A stretch of 57,264 nt of DNA from RUG563 sp964423675. GTDB taxonomy: Bacteria; Bacillota; Clostridia; Christensenellales; Aristaeellaceae. The stretch is from NCBI GenBank assembly GCA_964423675.1, contig CAYRFP010000008.1, forward strand, positions 1 to 57,264, written 5' to 3'. Both the position numbers and the translations under genes were made by a program. Positions 1 to 8,160 of this stretch are shown one piece after another. Numbering within the stretch: position 1 is the stretch's first letter; each line of letters opens with the position of its first letter. The notes under the pieces were generated by a model. It was not told the origin of the DNA. It made no database searches and was given only the letters and a program-made list of their open reading frames with translations.

Positions 1-158
1 ATCTGTACTTCACCACTTCCGGCAAGGAAGAAAGCGTTATCGCCCGTGTTGATCCCCGGACCGCGACTCGTTCCGGCGACAACATCAAGGTTGCCTTGGA
101 CACCTCCCGTCTGCACTTCTTCGACAAGGATACCGAAGAAACCATTCTGCAGCGCTAA
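1..158 (+). CDS. Sugar ABC transporter ATP-binding protein, C-terminal end (MalK/UgpC type), partial
   Basis: The gene enters from the left edge in the frame starting at base 3 and ends at TAA 156-158, so only about 51 residues are visible. They read as the end of the TOBE/OB regulatory domain of a MalK/MsmK/UgpC-type ATPase: a segment like ARVDPRT, a beta-rich stretch, then the closing LHFFDKDTEETI signature that this family has just before its C-terminus. Such ATPases energise several different carbohydrate importers and usually sit apart from the permease genes. No nucleotide-binding motif lies inside the window, so the assignment rests only on the tail. A strong terminator follows, so it ends its transcription unit. 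Confidence 0.75.
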   Translation, partial: LYFTTSGKEESVIARVDPRTATRSGDNIKVALDTSRLHFFDKDTEETILQR

Positions 159-174
159 TCTCATTCGTTTTCCT

Positions 175-206
175 CGCGCGAGAGAGCAATCTCTCGCGCG
201 TTTTCA
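175..206 (+). terminator. Rho-independent terminator after the MalK-type gene
   Basis: A perfect 11-bp stem (175-185 with 190-200) encloses a GCAA tetraloop and is followed by TTTTC. It starts 17 bases after the stop codon. Confidence 0.9.
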
Positions 207-364
207 TTATAGAAAAATAGCTGTAAAGAACGCGGCTGTTTTCTTCCGTCCATCCCCCAGCTCTCATCCATTTCTGTGCAAAATTTCAAGGACGTATCCC
301 AAAGGATGTCTATAGATTTTTGGCTGCTTCTGTAGTATAATTTTTTCAGAAAGGAGGATTGCCC

Positions 365-1858
365 ATGCGACGAACGGTTCAATGGCTGTTTACACTGCTG
401 CTATGCGTGCTTCCCTTTGCCCTGGGCCATGCCTCCGATTTTCCGGCGGCATCTCGTCGGGCATTGCTTATTGGATGTGATTATTTCGTTTCCCAGGAAG
501 ACACGTATCCCGCTGCTGAAAACAATGTACAGCTGTTGGCGAACACACTGATGTCCGATGATCGCGGATATGCCCTGATCCGCACCCGTGCCAGTGGTAT
601 TGGCGCTCTGGACGCATTTCGCGATCTGGTGCTGGAAACCTTTGGGGACGCGCAGGAAACGGATGTTTCCTTGCTCTATATCAGTACCCACGGTGTTTTT
701 GATGAAGGCTCCAGCAATACATCTGCCGCTTTGATTCTCAGCGATGGCAAAAAGGAGGTCGCGCTGGATGCGCTGACCCTGCAGGAAATTCTGGATCAAA
801 TTCCGGGAAAAAAAATGGTCATTCTGGACGCCTGCAATTCCGGCGCGTTCATCGGCAAGGGGCTGTCTGGCGGAGCAGATCGGGTGCTATTTGGCGGAGC
901 AGATTACAAGGTGCTTTGCAGTGCCGGGGGCAGCGAGGCCAGCTGGTACTGGCAGGGCACGGATAAGGACGCCGTAGCCAGCGGAGCCAGTTATTTCGCC
1001 GCCGTTCTTTGCGATGCGCTGGGCGGCCAAGGCGATTTTGCCGCCGATGTGAACCATGACGGCATGATTACGCTCACCGAAGCGTATCAATATATTTACG
1101 ATAACTATGCAGCTTCCACGCCGCAGGTCTATCCGCAAAACGACAGCAGTTTTGTGCTCTATCAATATGATATAACCCAGGAAGATTTGCCAACCAAGGC
1201 GATTACAGATATCACCTTTGAAGACACTCAGCTCATCGCCGGGCAAAGCGACGTGACCTTCGCCTTCACGGTGCAACGCCAGGTAGAGCTATATTATCAG
1301 GTGGTCTATCATCAAAATGGCGCATGGCAATTTGCTCAGGCACAGCATTTTCAGGATGGAGAACAAACGGATGGAACCGTGCTGCCTGGCCGCAAAGCGC
1401 GGACGCTGGTATTGGATACCGGCGATCAGGACGCGTTTGGCTATGCCATGATTCAGTTTATTACTGTGGAAAATGGATCGCCCGTGCTGCAGGGGGCGCG
1501 GCTTTTGTGCGTTTCGCCAGAGGAAGGCCCCATTGAACTGGGGGTCGTCACCGACCCGGTCTTCGCCCCATTCAGTGGGGAGGAACTATATATCCTGGCC
1601 CAATACAACAAACCTTGCGGCTTGACGGTGAGCATTTTGGATGAGCTGGGGCATTTGGTGCGCTATATCTGTTATAGCATTCCAACCCGGCCGCAGCAGC
1701 TTTCTCCCATGGCCAGCGCCTTTTACTGGGACGGCCGCAAAACGGACGGCACGCTGGCGAATCCGGGGAAATATGTTGTCCACGTGCGCACCACCATTGC
1801 AGGGCAAAACTATTCCTGCTTCAGCCAGCCCTTTGATTTGACAGAAAAGGAGCCGTAG
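365..1858 (+). CDS. Secreted caspase-like (peptidase C14 family) protein with C-terminal FlgD-like Ig domain
   Basis: Protein of 497 residues. I chose ATG 365 because AGGAGG (352-357) lies 7 bases upstream; an earlier in-frame TTG at 359 is too close. Residues 1-24 form a signal peptide. A caspase/metacaspase-type fold follows: RRALLIGCDYF strand, catalytic His about 109 in STHG and Cys about 157 in DACNSG. Around residue 228 is an acidic loop, DVNHDGMITLTE, matching an EF-hand/dockerin-like calcium loop. The last 90 residues resemble a FlgD Ig-like domain (FYWDGR..DG.. PGKYVVHV). Expected substrate bonds in the family lie after Arg/Lys or Asp, but no substrate can be inferred here. It stands alone between a terminator and a promoter. 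Export suggests a cell-surface role rather than cell death. Confidence 0.8.
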   Translation: MRRTVQWLFTLLLCVLPFALGHASDFPAASRRALLIGCDYFVSQEDTYPAAENNVQLLANTLMSDDRGYALIRTRASGIGALDAFRDLVLETFGDAQETDVSLLYISTHGVFDEGSSNTSAALILSDGKKEVALDALTLQEILDQIPGKKMVILDACNSGAFIGKGLSGGADRVLFGGADYKVLCSAGGSEASWYWQGTDKDAVASGASYFAAVLCDALGGQGDFAADVNHDGMITLTEAYQYIYDNYAASTPQVYPQNDSSFVLYQYDITQEDLPTKAITDITFEDTQLIAGQSDVTFAFTVQRQVELYYQVVYHQNGAWQFAQAQHFQDGEQTDGTVLPGRKARTLVLDTGDQDAFGYAMIQFITVENGSPVLQGARLLCVSPEEGPIELGVVTDPVFAPFSGEELYILAQYNKPCGLTVSILDELGHLVRYICYSIPTRPQQLSPMASAFYWDGRKTDGTLANPGKYVVHVRTTIAGQNYSCFSQPFDLTEKEP

Positions 1859-1907
1859 CTTCTCCGCAAAACAGGCCGCTTTTTCCTGCTCTATTCCGAA
1901 AAAGAAA

Positions 1908-1936
1908 TAGACAAACACAACGGAAATCTGTATAAT
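1908..1936 (+). promoter_or_regulatory. Sigma-A type promoter for the DUF362 gene
   Basis: TAGACA (1908-1913), a 17-base spacer and TATAAT (1931-1936), 44 bases before the start codon at 1980. Confidence 0.75.
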
Positions 1937-1979
1937 AATAAATGATGTAATCACAATCCAAGAAAGAGAGGTTTTTTCT

Positions 1980-3068
1980 ATGCCTGCCAATGTTTTATTT
2001 GCGCCAATGGCTTATTCCCGCTACGAAGCAGGGCAGACCCTGCCCGCCAAGTTTGAGCGGCTGCTGAAAAAAAGCGGCCTGGCCGAAAAGGTTAAAGGCA
2101 AGAAGGTGGCCATTAAGATGCACGTGGGCGATGGCATCACCTATTCCACCATTCCCCCGGTGTTCGTCCGTTCGTTGGTCAGCTTTATCCAGGAAAACGG
2201 CGGCGAATGCTTTATTACCGACCACTATGTTTATCGACGGCATCCCGAACGCCGGGGCTATACCGCCGATAACCTGGGCTGCCCGGTGCTGGATGACTGC
2301 GGTTATTTCGGCAAGTATTATTATACTAGAGAAGTGGATTATAAATCGTTTAGCCACGTAGACGTGGCCGGGCTTATCCATGATGCAGATTTCATGATCG
2401 ACTTTTCCCATGTAAAGGGCCACGGTGCCTGCGGCTTTGGGGGTGCATGCAAAAACATCGCCATGGGCTGCGTCACCGACAGAACCCGCCATGAAATCCA
2501 TGCGCTGGAAGGCGGTCTGAAATGGGATGCGGCCAAGTGCGTTCATTGCAACAAATGCATCGGTGCCTGCAATCATTACGCCAACAGCTTTGACGAAAAT
2601 AAGCAGTATCGTGTAAATTACCACCACTGCACCATGTGTCAGCATTGCGCCAAGGTTTGCCCCACCCAGGCCATTACTTTGGACAGCCATGATTATTCCG
2701 ATTTCCAGGAGGGCATGGCACTATGCACCAAAACGGTAGTGGATACCTTTGCACCGGGAAATGTTTATTACATTAACATGCTCATTTCCATCACGGCGCT
2801 TTGCGATTGCTGGGGACTTACCACTCCGTCTTTGGTGCCGGACATCGGCATCATGGCCAGCGATGATATCGTGGCCATTGAACGCGCCAGTTTGGATGCC
2901 ATCAAGATGGAAAACCTGATTCCTGTAGGCATTCCTCAGGGCATGGAACTGGGCAGCGAAGGGCATCTGTTCCAGCGGCTGCATGGGAAGAATCCCTACG
3001 TACAGCTGGAAAAGCTAGAAAAATACGGATTGGGCACCCAGGAATATACGCTGACTGAAATCAAATAA
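1980..3068 (+). CDS. DUF362 domain protein with two 4Fe-4S clusters
   Basis: Protein of 362 residues starting at ATG 1980 after an AGAGAGG ribosome site. The N-terminal two thirds match the DUF362 family (AIKMHVGDG, FITDHYVYRR, DFSHVKGHGACGFGGACKNIAMGC). Two CxxCxxCxxxC motifs at about residues 187-198 and 217-227 form an inserted bacterial ferredoxin domain for two 4Fe-4S clusters. DUF362 proteins of this type are soluble iron-sulfur proteins of anaerobes; their reaction is not established, so only an electron-transfer role can be suggested. The gene has its own promoter and terminator and is monocistronic. It shows no truncation or unusual composition. Confidence 0.85.
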   Translation: MPANVLFAPMAYSRYEAGQTLPAKFERLLKKSGLAEKVKGKKVAIKMHVGDGITYSTIPPVFVRSLVSFIQENGGECFITDHYVYRRHPERRGYTADNLGCPVLDDCGYFGKYYYTREVDYKSFSHVDVAGLIHDADFMIDFSHVKGHGACGFGGACKNIAMGCVTDRTRHEIHALEGGLKWDAAKCVHCNKCIGACNHYANSFDENKQYRVNYHHCTMCQHCAKVCPTQAITLDSHDYSDFQEGMALCTKTVVDTFAPGNVYYINMLISITALCDCWGLTTPSLVPDIGIMASDDIVAIERASLDAIKMENLIPVGIPQGMELGSEGHLFQRLHGKNPYVQLEKLEKYGLGTQEYTLTEIK

Positions 3069-3074
3069 CCCCCT

Positions 3075-3112
3075 GTGCGGAGAAGAATCAGCTTCTTCTC
3101 CGCACTTTTCTT
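3075..3112 (+). terminator. Rho-independent terminator after the DUF362 gene
   Basis: A perfect 13-bp stem (3075-3087 with 3093-3105) with a 5-base loop is followed by TTTTCTTC. Confidence 0.9.
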
Positions 3113-3133
3113 CGCAATAAAAAAGTCCGTTGA

Positions 3134-3178
3134 AATTACTGATAGGTAATTGACATGCGAAAACGATCTTTATATAAT
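3134..3178 (+). promoter_or_regulatory. Consensus sigma-A promoter with overlapping inverted repeat (possible operator) for the ABC exporter pair
   Basis: TTGACA (3150-3155), a 17-base spacer and TATAAT (3173-3178) form a perfect consensus promoter. An inverted repeat AATTAC-N6-GTAATT (3134-3139 and 3146-3151) overlaps the first bases of the -35 box. This placement fits a repressor site; multidrug exporters in Firmicutes are often under MarR- or TetR-type control, but no regulator gene is adjacent. Confidence 0.8.
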
Positions 3179-3210
3179 ATAAGTGAACTTCTGTTTAGGA
3201 GGACACAGCG

Positions 3211-4941
3211 ATGGAGACGTTGAAACGAATCGCCGGGCTAATTCGCCCCTACCGGCGCAAGGTCGTCTTGGGACTCCTGCTCCAATTGATCGTTATCCTG
3301 TCCAGATTGATTGCTCCGTATGTGACATCCGCCGTTGTAAACGACGTCATCACGGAACAGCATATTGAATTGCTTTTGCCGCTGTGCGGCGCCGTTTTGG
3401 GTTTGGCGCTTGCACGCGGCTTTAGTAATTTTGGACGAGCAAAGATCTTTGAACAGATCTCTCAGGACGCCATCTGGGATTTGCGCACGAACCTCTACGC
3501 GCATCTGGAGGAAATGTCTTATTCTTTCTACGACAAGCACAGAGTCGGCGAAATCATGAGCCGCATGACCGGTGACCTGGATGGAATGCGGAATCTGCTG
3601 GCCAACGGTATCATCACCGTGTTTGACAATGGGCTGAATTTCTTCGGCTCGCTGATCTTCATGATGACCATGAGTTGGCAAATCACGCTTATGATCTTGA
3701 TCATGACTCCGGTGATCGCCGTGATGGCGTGGATTTTCAACAAAAAAATCCGGCCAGTTTTCCGTGCCGTTCGCGAGCAGAATGCCGTGCTGAACACAAG
3801 AACGCAGGAAAATCTGGCGGGCATGCATGTGGTGAAGGCCTTCGCTCAGGAAGCCCATGAAGAAGAACTGTTTAAAAAGGAAAATCAGCTTCTGCTGGAA
3901 TCGAATTTGAAAGCCAGCTGGATCTGGTCCAATTTCGTTCCTTTCATGGATTTCTTAAGTGCGTTATGTACCCCCATTGCGCTGCTGGGCGGCGCGCTTC
4001 TGACCATGCGCGGCGATATGGATATCGGCACCCTGGTGGGCGTGACCGGCTATATCTGGATGCTGGTGAACCCCATGCGCCAGTTGTCCAATATCATCAA
4101 CATGCTGGCGCAGTCTATCGCCTCTGCCGAAAAACTGTTTTATTACGTGGATCTCGGCGCGTCTATCCGCGATCCGAAAAACGCCAAGGTACCAGAAAAA
4201 TACGAAGGCCACGTAGTGTTTGATCACGTAACTTTCAGCTATGGTGATCATCCGGTGCTCAAGGACATCTGTCTGGAAGCCAAGCCTGGACAAACCATCG
4301 CGATTATGGGTGCCACTGGCTCTGGGAAATCCACCCTGGTTTCCCTGCTGGGGCGCTTCTATGATATTCAGTCCGGCAGCATCCGGATTGACGGCATCGA
4401 TGTGAAGCAGCATTCGCTGAAGCCTTTGCGGCAAAAAATCGGCTATGTGATGCAGGAGACCTTCCTTTTCTCCGATACCATTGCGGATAATATCCGCTTC
4501 GGTCAGCCAGATGCGGGAATGGAACGGGTGGAGCGCAGCGCGCGCGTTGCTCAGGCAACGGAATTCATCGACCATATGCCTGCAGGATACGAAACCGTGG
4601 TAGGCGAACGCGGCCTGGGCCTGTCTGGCGGGCAAAAGCAGCGTGTGGCTATCGCCCGTGCCGTGCTGGTTGACCCGGCCATTCTGGTGCTGGATGATTC
4701 CACTTCCGCCGTGGATATGGAAACGGAATACGAAATTCAGCAGCAGCTAAAAGAGGTGCTTAAAAACCGCACCACCTTCATCATCGCCCACCGCATTTCT
4801 TCTGTGAAAAATGCGGATCAGATTCTGGTACTGGATGACGGCGCCATTGCTGAACGGGGCACCCATAAGGAACTGATGGCACAGGGCGGGATTTATTATC
4901 AAATGGTCATGGATCAGATGGCCTCCGCCGTGAAGGTCTAA
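3211..4941 (+). CDS. Heterodimeric ABC exporter subunit, degenerate-Walker-B half
   Basis: Protein of 576 residues, ATG 3211 after AGGAGG. It has six transmembrane segments (residues about 15-320) with the type IV exporter fold, then a nucleotide-binding domain: Walker A GATGSGKST near residue 365, an intact LSGGQ signature, and Walker B ILVLDDSTS. The catalytic Glu after Walker B is Asp here, the hallmark of the degenerate ATP site in heterodimeric exporters such as TM287/288 and BmrCD. The next gene supplies the partner with an intact Glu. The pair is expected to export lipids, drugs or peptides across the cytoplasmic membrane; the substrate is unknown. Expression is driven by a consensus promoter with a possible operator. 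Confidence 0.9.
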   Translation: METLKRIAGLIRPYRRKVVLGLLLQLIVILSRLIAPYVTSAVVNDVITEQHIELLLPLCGAVLGLALARGFSNFGRAKIFEQISQDAIWDLRTNLYAHLEEMSYSFYDKHRVGEIMSRMTGDLDGMRNLLANGIITVFDNGLNFFGSLIFMMTMSWQITLMILIMTPVIAVMAWIFNKKIRPVFRAVREQNAVLNTRTQENLAGMHVVKAFAQEAHEEELFKKENQLLLESNLKASWIWSNFVPFMDFLSALCTPIALLGGALLTMRGDMDIGTLVGVTGYIWMLVNPMRQLSNIINMLAQSIASAEKLFYYVDLGASIRDPKNAKVPEKYEGHVVFDHVTFSYGDHPVLKDICLEAKPGQTIAIMGATGSGKSTLVSLLGRFYDIQSGSIRIDGIDVKQHSLKPLRQKIGYVMQETFLFSDTIADNIRFGQPDAGMERVERSARVAQATEFIDHMPAGYETVVGERGLGLSGGQKQRVAIARAVLVDPAILVLDDSTSAVDMETEYEIQQQLKEVLKNRTTFIIAHRISSVKNADQILVLDDGAIAERGTHKELMAQGGIYYQMVMDQMASAVKV

Positions 4942-4960
4942 GAAGGGAGGGGAATGCATT

Positions 4961-6754
4961 ATGGCACGAATGATTCGTCAGCTGGATGATGAAGCCCTGG
5001 AAAAGCCGTTTAATAAAGAGCAGTTTTTCCGGCTTCTGACCTATATGAAGCCCTATAAGAAGCAAGTGATCGGATCTCTGATTCTGATGGTAATCGCCAT
5101 GGTCTGCTCCCTGGCCAGTCCTTACCTCATGAGTCGCGCCATCGGCGAATTGCAGGAACAGGCCGTGCAATATCTGCCCTGGCTGCTTGGAGGCATGGTT
5201 CTGGTGGCTATCGTTGGTGCTCTATGCACGCGGCAACGCATCCGATGGATGGACACCGCCGGGCGCAAGGCGCTGGCCAAGCTGCGAGAGGATCTTTTCT
5301 CCCACATTCAGCACATGTCTTTTTCCTTCTTTGACACCCGTTCTGCCGGCAAGCTGCTGGTTCGGGTAATCAACGATGTGAATTCTCTGAACGATCTGTT
5401 CACCAGCGGCATCGTGAACGTGCTGATTGAATGCATGACGATGGTGCTGCTGCTGGTAATCATGTTTGTGGTCAACTGGAAGCTGACATTGATTGGTCTG
5501 TGCATTATTCCGTTGCTGCTACTGATTCTCTTCAAGCTCAAGCGGATGATGCGGCTGAGATGGCAGCGCGTGCGGATGAAAACCTCCACGATGAACGGCT
5601 ATCTGCATGAATCCCTCTCGGGTATGCGCGTAACGGAAGCCTTTGTGCGCGAGGATGAAAACGCCGAGACCTTCCGCAATGTTAATAATGATATCCGCAG
5701 CGCCTGGATGAAGGCCGTAACCATTAACAACGTGTTCTGGCCAGCGTTGGATCTAACCGGCAATATCGGTACGGTTCTGGTATACATTTTCGGCGTTCAG
5801 TTCATGCAAAGCGATGGGCTGCTGCTGGCAGATTTGCTGCTTCTGCTGTGGTATTTGGGCCGGTTCTGGGAGCCACTGAACACGCTGTCCAATTTCTATA
5901 ACAGCTTGCTCTCTGCCATGGCGTCCATGGAACGCATTTTTGAAATCATGGACACTGAGTCGGATATCCAGGATAAGCCCAATGCCAAGCCCATTCCGCC
6001 GATTCAGGGACGCGTCACCTTCGACCATGTTTCCTTCTCCTATGACAATGAAAAAATGGTACTCAAGGATGTGTCCTTTGATATTCCTGCCGGGAAAACC
6101 ATCGCTTTGGTCGGCCCCACTGGTGCAGGAAAATCCACGGTGGTCAACCTGATCAGCCGTTTCTACGATGTAACGGACGGCCGCGTGCTGATCGACGGTC
6201 ATGATGTGCGGGACGTGGAGCTGCAATCCATGCGCAAGCAAATGAGCGTGATGATGCAGGACAGCTTCATTTTCTCCGGCACGATCATGGACAACATCCG
6301 CTATGGCCGACTGGATGCTACGGACGAAGAAGTGATTCAGGCGGCCAAAACCGTCAACGCCCATGATTTCATCATGCGCATGCCTAAGGGATATAACACG
6401 GAGGTAAACGAGCGCGGATCCTCCCTGTCTCAAGGTCAGAAGCAGCTGATTTCCTTCGCCCGGGCATTGCTCAATGACCCGAAGATTCTGATTTTGGACG
6501 AAGCCACATCTTCCATTGATACTCACACCGAGATGCTGATTCAAAAGGCGCTGGACGTGCTGCTGAAGGGGCGCACCTCCTTTGTCATCGCCCACCGCCT
6601 GTCCACCATCCGAAACGCCGATTGCATCATGGTGGTGCGAGACGGGAATATCGCCGAGCGGGGCAATCATGACGAACTTATTCAGATCCCCGGCGGCCAT
6701 TACCGCAGCTTGTGCGAAGCACAGTATCGATTCATGACGGCAGAGGAAAAATAA
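4961..6754 (+). CDS. Heterodimeric ABC exporter subunit, catalytic half
   Basis: Protein of 597 residues, 19 bases after the previous gene, with GGGAGGGG before ATG 4961. It has an N-terminal cytosolic stretch, six transmembrane segments and a nucleotide-binding domain with Walker A GPTGAGKST (about 385-393), signature LSQGQ and Walker B ILILDEATSS with the catalytic Glu. The canonical LSGGQ reads LSQGQ and the first subunit has Asp in Walker B, so together they make one canonical and one degenerate ATP site. A terminator follows directly, closing a two-gene operon. Function is export, with substrate unknown. Confidence 0.9.
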   Translation: MARMIRQLDDEALEKPFNKEQFFRLLTYMKPYKKQVIGSLILMVIAMVCSLASPYLMSRAIGELQEQAVQYLPWLLGGMVLVAIVGALCTRQRIRWMDTAGRKALAKLREDLFSHIQHMSFSFFDTRSAGKLLVRVINDVNSLNDLFTSGIVNVLIECMTMVLLLVIMFVVNWKLTLIGLCIIPLLLLILFKLKRMMRLRWQRVRMKTSTMNGYLHESLSGMRVTEAFVREDENAETFRNVNNDIRSAWMKAVTINNVFWPALDLTGNIGTVLVYIFGVQFMQSDGLLLADLLLLLWYLGRFWEPLNTLSNFYNSLLSAMASMERIFEIMDTESDIQDKPNAKPIPPIQGRVTFDHVSFSYDNEKMVLKDVSFDIPAGKTIALVGPTGAGKSTVVNLISRFYDVTDGRVLIDGHDVRDVELQSMRKQMSVMMQDSFIFSGTIMDNIRYGRLDATDEEVIQAAKTVNAHDFIMRMPKGYNTEVNERGSSLSQGQKQLISFARALLNDPKILILDEATSSIDTHTEMLIQKALDVLLKGRTSFVIAHRLSTIRNADCIMVVRDGNIAERGNHDELIQIPGGHYRSLCEAQYRFMTAEEK

Positions 6755-6768
6755 AACGTATGCCATTT

Positions 6769-6806
6769 GCCCGAAGGAAGGCCATCTTCCTTTGGGCTTT
6801 TTGTTT
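6769..6806 (+). terminator. Rho-independent terminator of the exporter operon
   Basis: A 12-bp stem (6769-6780 with 6786-6797, one G-U pair) and a 5-base loop are followed by TTTTTGTTTTC. Confidence 0.9.
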
Positions 6807-6835
6807 TCTTACATTCAGCGGCTTTGGAAGACCAC

Positions 6836-7070
6836 TCAAAAACGGGCCTGCTTCGCAGACCCGTTTTTAGCGATCAATGTCCCAAAGTGCCGCTACCCCC
6901 TATTTTTTCACCCGCTATGTTAAGCAGGCCGGTGTCCTGCGGCGGATTTCTGCCGTCCCCTGGCATGCCGAAGCACGGGGGCATGGCATCTGGCCGCGCG
7001 ACGCGGACTCCGTTTAGTGAAATGTGGGTAAAAATAGGAAGCTGGCGCACACTCCAGGATCATCCTTGCG
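6836..7070 (-). ncRNA. Structured small RNA, candidate 6S RNA
   Basis: No protein-coding frame with a ribosome site covers this 400-base gap. On the minus strand a perfect promoter (7105-7077) points into it and a terminator hairpin (6868-6838) ends it, giving a transcript of about 235 nt, or 200 nt before the terminator. The two ends fold on each other: about ten pairs between 7057-7048 and 6892-6883, then CCUAUUUUU(A)CCC pairs with GGGUGAAAAAAUAGG. The middle holds an open region flanked by GUCC/GGAC pairs, a short side hairpin (GCAGG...CCUGC) and an apical UUCG hairpin with CCCC/GGGG pairs. A long rod with a central bubble and strong promoter is the 6S RNA architecture. There is no tmRNA, SRP or RNase P signature. 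A different structured RNA remains possible. Confidence 0.6.
6838..6868 (-). terminator. Terminator of the small RNA
   Basis: A 14-bp stem with one mismatch (6838-6851 with 6855-6868) and a 3-base loop reads on the minus strand as a hairpin ending in GTTTTT. It also has a T-run on the plus strand, so it may act in both directions. Confidence 0.8.
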
Positions 7071-7076
7071 TTTTCT

Positions 7077-7105
7077 ATTATATGCGCAGAGAACCAGCTT
7101 GTCAA
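7077..7105 (-). promoter_or_regulatory. Perfect sigma-A promoter of the small RNA
   Basis: On the minus strand TTGACA (7105-7100), a 17-base spacer and TATAAT (7082-7077), with no mismatch to consensus. The expected transcription start is near 7070. No coding gene follows it. Confidence 0.85.
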
Positions 7106-7154
7106 GGAAGAATTCCGTTTTTCCGCGAAAGAATCTGCTGCCTCTCGTGGCGCA

Positions 7155-8030
7155 CTACTGCGCCGTTTTCCTTTTCAGGGTAAGCAGATGAAACTGCGGC
7201 CGCGCTCCCAGCCGAACTGGCAGCCACGAAGTGCCCACTCCGTTGCTGACAAAAATATCCGTCCCCATTTCATGATACCAGCCCGAACGATAGCGATCGC
7301 CATAGCGGCTGGACGATTTCAGCGAATGGCCGAAAAGCGCCACCTGGCCGCCGTGGGTATGGCCGCACAACGCTAGCTGATAAAAGGGCCCATTATCCAT
7401 TTGAAAAGTTTCGGGCAAAATATCAGGCGAGTGCGGCAAGAAAATAGTAAAGTCCGCGTCAGCGCACAGTGCGGAAACCCGCTCCAACTTCGGAAATCCG
7501 TTGTAATAATCATCTGTGGAGGCCAGGGCCAGCGTTGCTCCGTCCTTTTTCAGCAGGATAGCATCATTGATTAGCGGCGTTACGCCGTCTGCCCGCATTG
7601 TGTCCAGTAAACGCTGAAAGCTATCATGAAGCAGCGTACGATCATGGTTGCCCGCCACTGCCGCCACCAGCTGTTTAGCCTGAAAGCCGGGATGTAATTC
7701 AAAGAAAGCGATGGCTCCCTCTGCATCCTCTCCATAGTCGCCGCCTAACAAAATCAGATCCGGCTCCAATGCGTTCACGCGTTCTACCAGCGCCCGCACT
7801 CGGTTTTCTTTAAAATACGGGCCAAAATGAATATCCGACAAATACACGATCCGCAGCCCCGAAAACGGGGCTGGCAACAGCTCGCTTTGATACGCTTCCT
7901 CCTTCAAATCCAATTGACCCGCCTGATACAATGGATAGAGCAAAATGCAGGAAACAGGCAGCAGCGCCAGCAAGCGGCCCAACAGCCGCGATTCTTTAGG
8001 CTCATGATAGGAAGCGGGTTTTCGTTCCAT
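7155..8030 (-). CDS. Membrane-anchored metallophosphoesterase (YkuE/YaeI-like)
   Basis: Protein of 291 residues. I chose ATG 8030 because AAGGAG lies 6 bases upstream; a TTG 15 bases earlier overlaps that site. A transmembrane segment near residues 16-33 anchors the protein. The calcineurin-like dinuclear-metal motifs follow in order: LSDIHFG (D-x-H), GGDYGE (GDxxD variant), GNHDR and GHTHGGQ. YkuE and YaeI are Mn- or Fe/Zn-dependent phosphodiesterases exported to the outer face of the membrane; YkuE acts on wall or lipid phosphoesters in Bacillus. It is divergent from a cell-wall amidase, so a role in envelope metabolism is plausible. Confidence 0.85.
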   Translation of the reverse strand: MERKPASYHEPKESRLLGRLLALLPVSCILLYPLYQAGQLDLKEEAYQSELLPAPFSGLRIVYLSDIHFGPYFKENRVRALVERVNALEPDLILLGGDYGEDAEGAIAFFELHPGFQAKQLVAAVAGNHDRTLLHDSFQRLLDTMRADGVTPLINDAILLKKDGATLALASTDDYYNGFPKLERVSALCADADFTIFLPHSPDILPETFQMDNGPFYQLALCGHTHGGQVALFGHSLKSSSRYGDRYRSGWYHEMGTDIFVSNGVGTSWLPVRLGARPQFHLLTLKRKTAQ

Positions 8031-8060
8031 AGGCGCTCCTTTCAAAAAACAGTTAACGGT

Positions 8061-8089
8061 ATTGTAGCATATTTTTCCGGCTCATGCAA
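8061..8089 (-). promoter_or_regulatory. Promoter for the metallophosphoesterase gene
   Basis: Minus strand TTGCAT (8089-8084), a 17-base spacer and TACAAT (8066-8061). It abuts the divergent promoter of the amidase gene. Confidence 0.6.
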
Positions 8090-8118
8090 TTGAGGAACCT
8101 GCCGAAATATGGTATAAT
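8090..8118 (+). promoter_or_regulatory. Promoter for the amidase gene
   Basis: TTGAGG (8090-8095), a 17-base spacer and TATAAT (8113-8118), 42 bases before the chosen start. Its -35 box directly adjoins that of the divergent promoter. Confidence 0.7.
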
Positions 8119-8160
8119 TCCCATAGAAAAATGTTTGCCCACTGCAAAGGAGTTGTTTTC

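Noticed and set aside
5753..6766. Antisense open frame of 337 codons over the second exporter gene
   Set aside because: Shadow of a convincing ABC exporter gene with intact motifs.
6836..7070. tmRNA, SRP RNA or RNase P RNA for the small transcript
   Set aside because: No tRNA-like end or tag reading frame, no conserved SRP apical loop, and it is too short for bacterial RNase P RNA.
6767..7183. Plus-strand frame of 138 codons in the gap after the exporter operon
   Set aside because: It begins inside the exporter terminator, crosses the hairpin of the small RNA and has no ribosome site.
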